DNA from: G965212025 sp965212025
GTDB taxonomy: Bacteria; Pseudomonadota; Gammaproteobacteria; Poriferisulfidales; Oxydemutatoraceae
Reading direction: 5' to 3'
DNA length: 64,000 bases
Assembly (NCBI GenBank): GCA_965212025.1
Contig: OZ243039.1
Location: 1,116,001-1,180,000 of the forward strand
Shown here piece after piece: positions 62,635 through 64,000 of the stretch (its first letter is position 1; each line of letters opens with the position of its first letter). Made by a program: the position numbers and the translations under genes. The notes under the pieces were generated by a model. That model did not search any database and was not told where the DNA came from. It saw nothing but the letters and a program-made list of their open reading frames with translations.

Positions 62635-64000
62635 ATGAAAAAAAGAAAATCAGCCGATAAAAAACCAGGTGGAACTCGTCGTTTCGACGTGGCGAGTTTG
62701 TCTGAAATCAGAAACCTTCTTGGGGAAACACCGCGAAGCCGTGACCGCTTGCTGGAATTTCTGCACCTCATTTCCGACAGCCACCACTGCCTTCCTCTGA
62801 ATTTGCTTGCGGCCCTGGCTGAGGAAATGCGGCTTTCCTTGTCCGAAGTCTACGAAGTTGCGACTTTCTATCATCATTTTCGGGTGGTTGAAAAAGTGGA
62901 GGACTGTCTGCCCTTGTGCGTGAGAGTGTGCGATTCGGTTACTTGCAGTTTGTTTGGTGGGCAGAAATTGTTTCAGGCTCTTGCGGAAGACTTGAAAGGA
63001 AAAGTGGATGTGCAATGTGTTCCTTGCATGGGCAGATGCGAAACACCTCCGGTTGCTGTAGTCGGAGATTACCCGGTTTGTCATGCTAATCCTGAGCGGG
63101 TGCATGAGGCAGTCAAACAAGGTTTGCACCACGACCAGGTCACTGGACACACTCGCCTGGAAAGTTACTTGAAAGCGGGGGGTTATGACTTATTTAAAAA
63201 AGTTGCGAGCGGGGATCTTTCTGAATCTTTAGTCTTGGACGAGCTTGAAAAGTCCGGTCTTCGTGGGTTGGGTGGGGCGGGATTTCCGACCGCGCGCAAG
63301 TGGAAAATCGTTCGTGAAGAACCACAGCCTCGCTATTTCACAGTCAATGCAGACGAAGGAGAGCCGGGGACTTTTAAAGATCGGTTTTATTTGGAGAGCG
63401 ATCCTCACCGTTTTCTTGAGGGCATGCTGGTTGCCGCCAAAGTCGTGCGTGTTGACGCGATCTACATTTATTTACGCGATGAATACGCGGGGATTCGTCG
63501 CATGCTTGAGCTTGAACTTGCGCAGTTGGGACAACTCTTCCAGGGTGTTTTACCCGCAATTGAGCTTAGACGTGGAGCCGGTTCATACGTTTGCGGTGAA
63601 GAATCCGCGATGATTGAGTCCATAGAAGGCAAACGTGGTATGCCACGTCATCGCCCGCCTTATGTTGCGCAAGCCGGGCTTTTTAACATGCCAACTCTGG
63701 TGCAAAACGTGGAAACCCTGTATTGGATTCGCGACATTCTGGAGAAGGGTGGAAGCTGGTTTGCCTCGTGTGGCAAGAACGGGAGAAATGGGTTCCGTTC
63801 CTTTTCGGTCAGTGGCAGGGTGAAAAACCCGGGTGTACACCGCGCTCCAGCCGGGCTGACTGCGCGAGAACTGGTTGACGAGTATTGTGGTGGCATGTTG
63901 CCGGGGCACGAGTTTTACGCCTTTTTTCCTGGTGGGGCTTCTGGCGGCATTCTTCCTGCCTCCATGATGGATGTGCCTCTGGATTTCGGCACACTTGAAG
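62635..64000 (+). CDS. NAD-dependent formate dehydrogenase beta subunit (NuoE-NuoF fusion), partial
   Basis: Open from the ATG at 62635 (GAAGG just upstream) to the window end, 455 codons. The first 150 residues are a NuoE/thioredoxin-like [2Fe-2S] domain with VCDSVTCSLFGG and VPCMGRCETPP. A short linker leads to a NuoF domain with LRGLGGAGFPTARKW (NADH/FMN site), NADEGEPGTFKDRFY and GAGSYVCGEESAMIESIEGK. The cysteine cluster for the [4Fe-4S] centre lies beyond the edge. The fused arrangement is that of soluble formate dehydrogenases of methylotrophs, passing electrons from the Mo/W alpha subunit to NAD. It would oxidise the formate released by the Fhc complex. A hydrogenase diaphorase is a less likely alternative. 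Confidence 0.88.
   Translation, partial: MKKRKSADKKPGGTRRFDVASLSEIRNLLGETPRSRDRLLEFLHLISDSHHCLPLNLLAALAEEMRLSLSEVYEVATFYHHFRVVEKVEDCLPLCVRVCDSVTCSLFGGQKLFQALAEDLKGKVDVQCVPCMGRCETPPVAVVGDYPVCHANPERVHEAVKQGLHHDQVTGHTRLESYLKAGGYDLFKKVASGDLSESLVLDELEKSGLRGLGGAGFPTARKWKIVREEPQPRYFTVNADEGEPGTFKDRFYLESDPHRFLEGMLVAAKVVRVDAIYIYLRDEYAGIRRMLELELAQLGQLFQGVLPAIELRRGAGSYVCGEESAMIESIEGKRGMPRHRPPYVAQAGLFNMPTLVQNVETLYWIRDILEKGGSWFASCGKNGRNGFRSFSVSGRVKNPGVHRAPAGLTARELVDEYCGGMLPGHEFYAFFPGGASGGILPASMMDVPLDFGTLE

Noticed and set aside
1..64000. tRNA, rRNA, CRISPR arrays, insertion sequences, prophage genes
   Set aside because: None seen on reading both strands. The repeat arrays have no spacer-repeat pattern and no transposase or terminal inverted repeats; a tRNA or Rfam scan would be needed to exclude small RNAs.

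Overview
The window looks like a chromosomal segment of a gammaproteobacterium with C1 (methylotroph-type) metabolism, and it is probably marine or brackish. Gammaproteobacterial gene sets and orders recur: mutL-miaA, aroK-aroB beside mrcA, trpF-trpB-trpA-accD-folC-dedD-cvpA-purF, bamC-dapA, and lpxH beside a cyclophilin. The C1 signature is the tetrahydromethanopterin-linked formyltransferase/hydrolase cluster (a FwdD-like protein plus fhcB, A, D, C), followed by a ferredoxin and a ferredoxin reductase. At the right edge is a NuoE-NuoF-type NAD-dependent formate dehydrogenase subunit. Together these would carry formyl-H4MPT to formate and then to CO2 plus NADH. A BCCT (betaine/choline-type) transporter and an alginate-export-type porin fit a saline habitat. 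I see no rRNA, tRNA, CRISPR array or insertion sequence.

Layout. 1-2517: mrdA (cut by the window edge), ppa and grxD, leftward. 2587-4277: a tandem array of 237/247-bp units that grows out of the 3' end of hyuB (4242-5792). 5793-6804: a consensus promoter, a 25-residue membrane peptide and a PuuD-domain membrane protein. 6894-9952: argD-argF, then a duplication made at the collision of argF with a decayed PEGA/SUMF1-type gene. 9953-13947: miaA, mutL and a RibD-C-like reductase. 13946-15968: a roughly 1.17-kb tandem duplication carrying two diverged paralogous membrane proteins. 15968-21246: aroB, aroK, mrcA, tatD. 21351-24543: BCCT transporter and frameshifted porin. 24544-25454: apparently decayed DNA. 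25455-34943: the trp/acc/fol/pur block, an L,D-transpeptidase and glycerate kinase. 35256-37227: remains of an AAA ATPase plus DUF4276-like pair. 37351-42730: lpxH, cyclophilin, smpB, bamC, dapA, bcp, AI-2E-type permease. 43164-50197: two paralogous secreted trypsin-like proteases with shared flanks and a repeated 3' cassette. 50324-57353: the fhc C1 cluster, ferredoxin and reductase. 57531-60646: two orphan effector-like genes. 60839-64000: ruvB, a pterin dehydratase, and the start of the formate dehydrogenase operon.

The housekeeping genes look ordinary. The unusual content is local amplification: four separate tandem duplications (2587-4277, 8763-9541, 13946-16020, 47760-48245), two of which end in or start from the 3' end of a gene. 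The other unusual content is two accessory cassettes. The modular protease pair with a shared C-terminal tail, and the pair at 57531-60646 with disordered repeats, tyrosine motifs and acidic C-termini, are the best candidates for undescribed biology.
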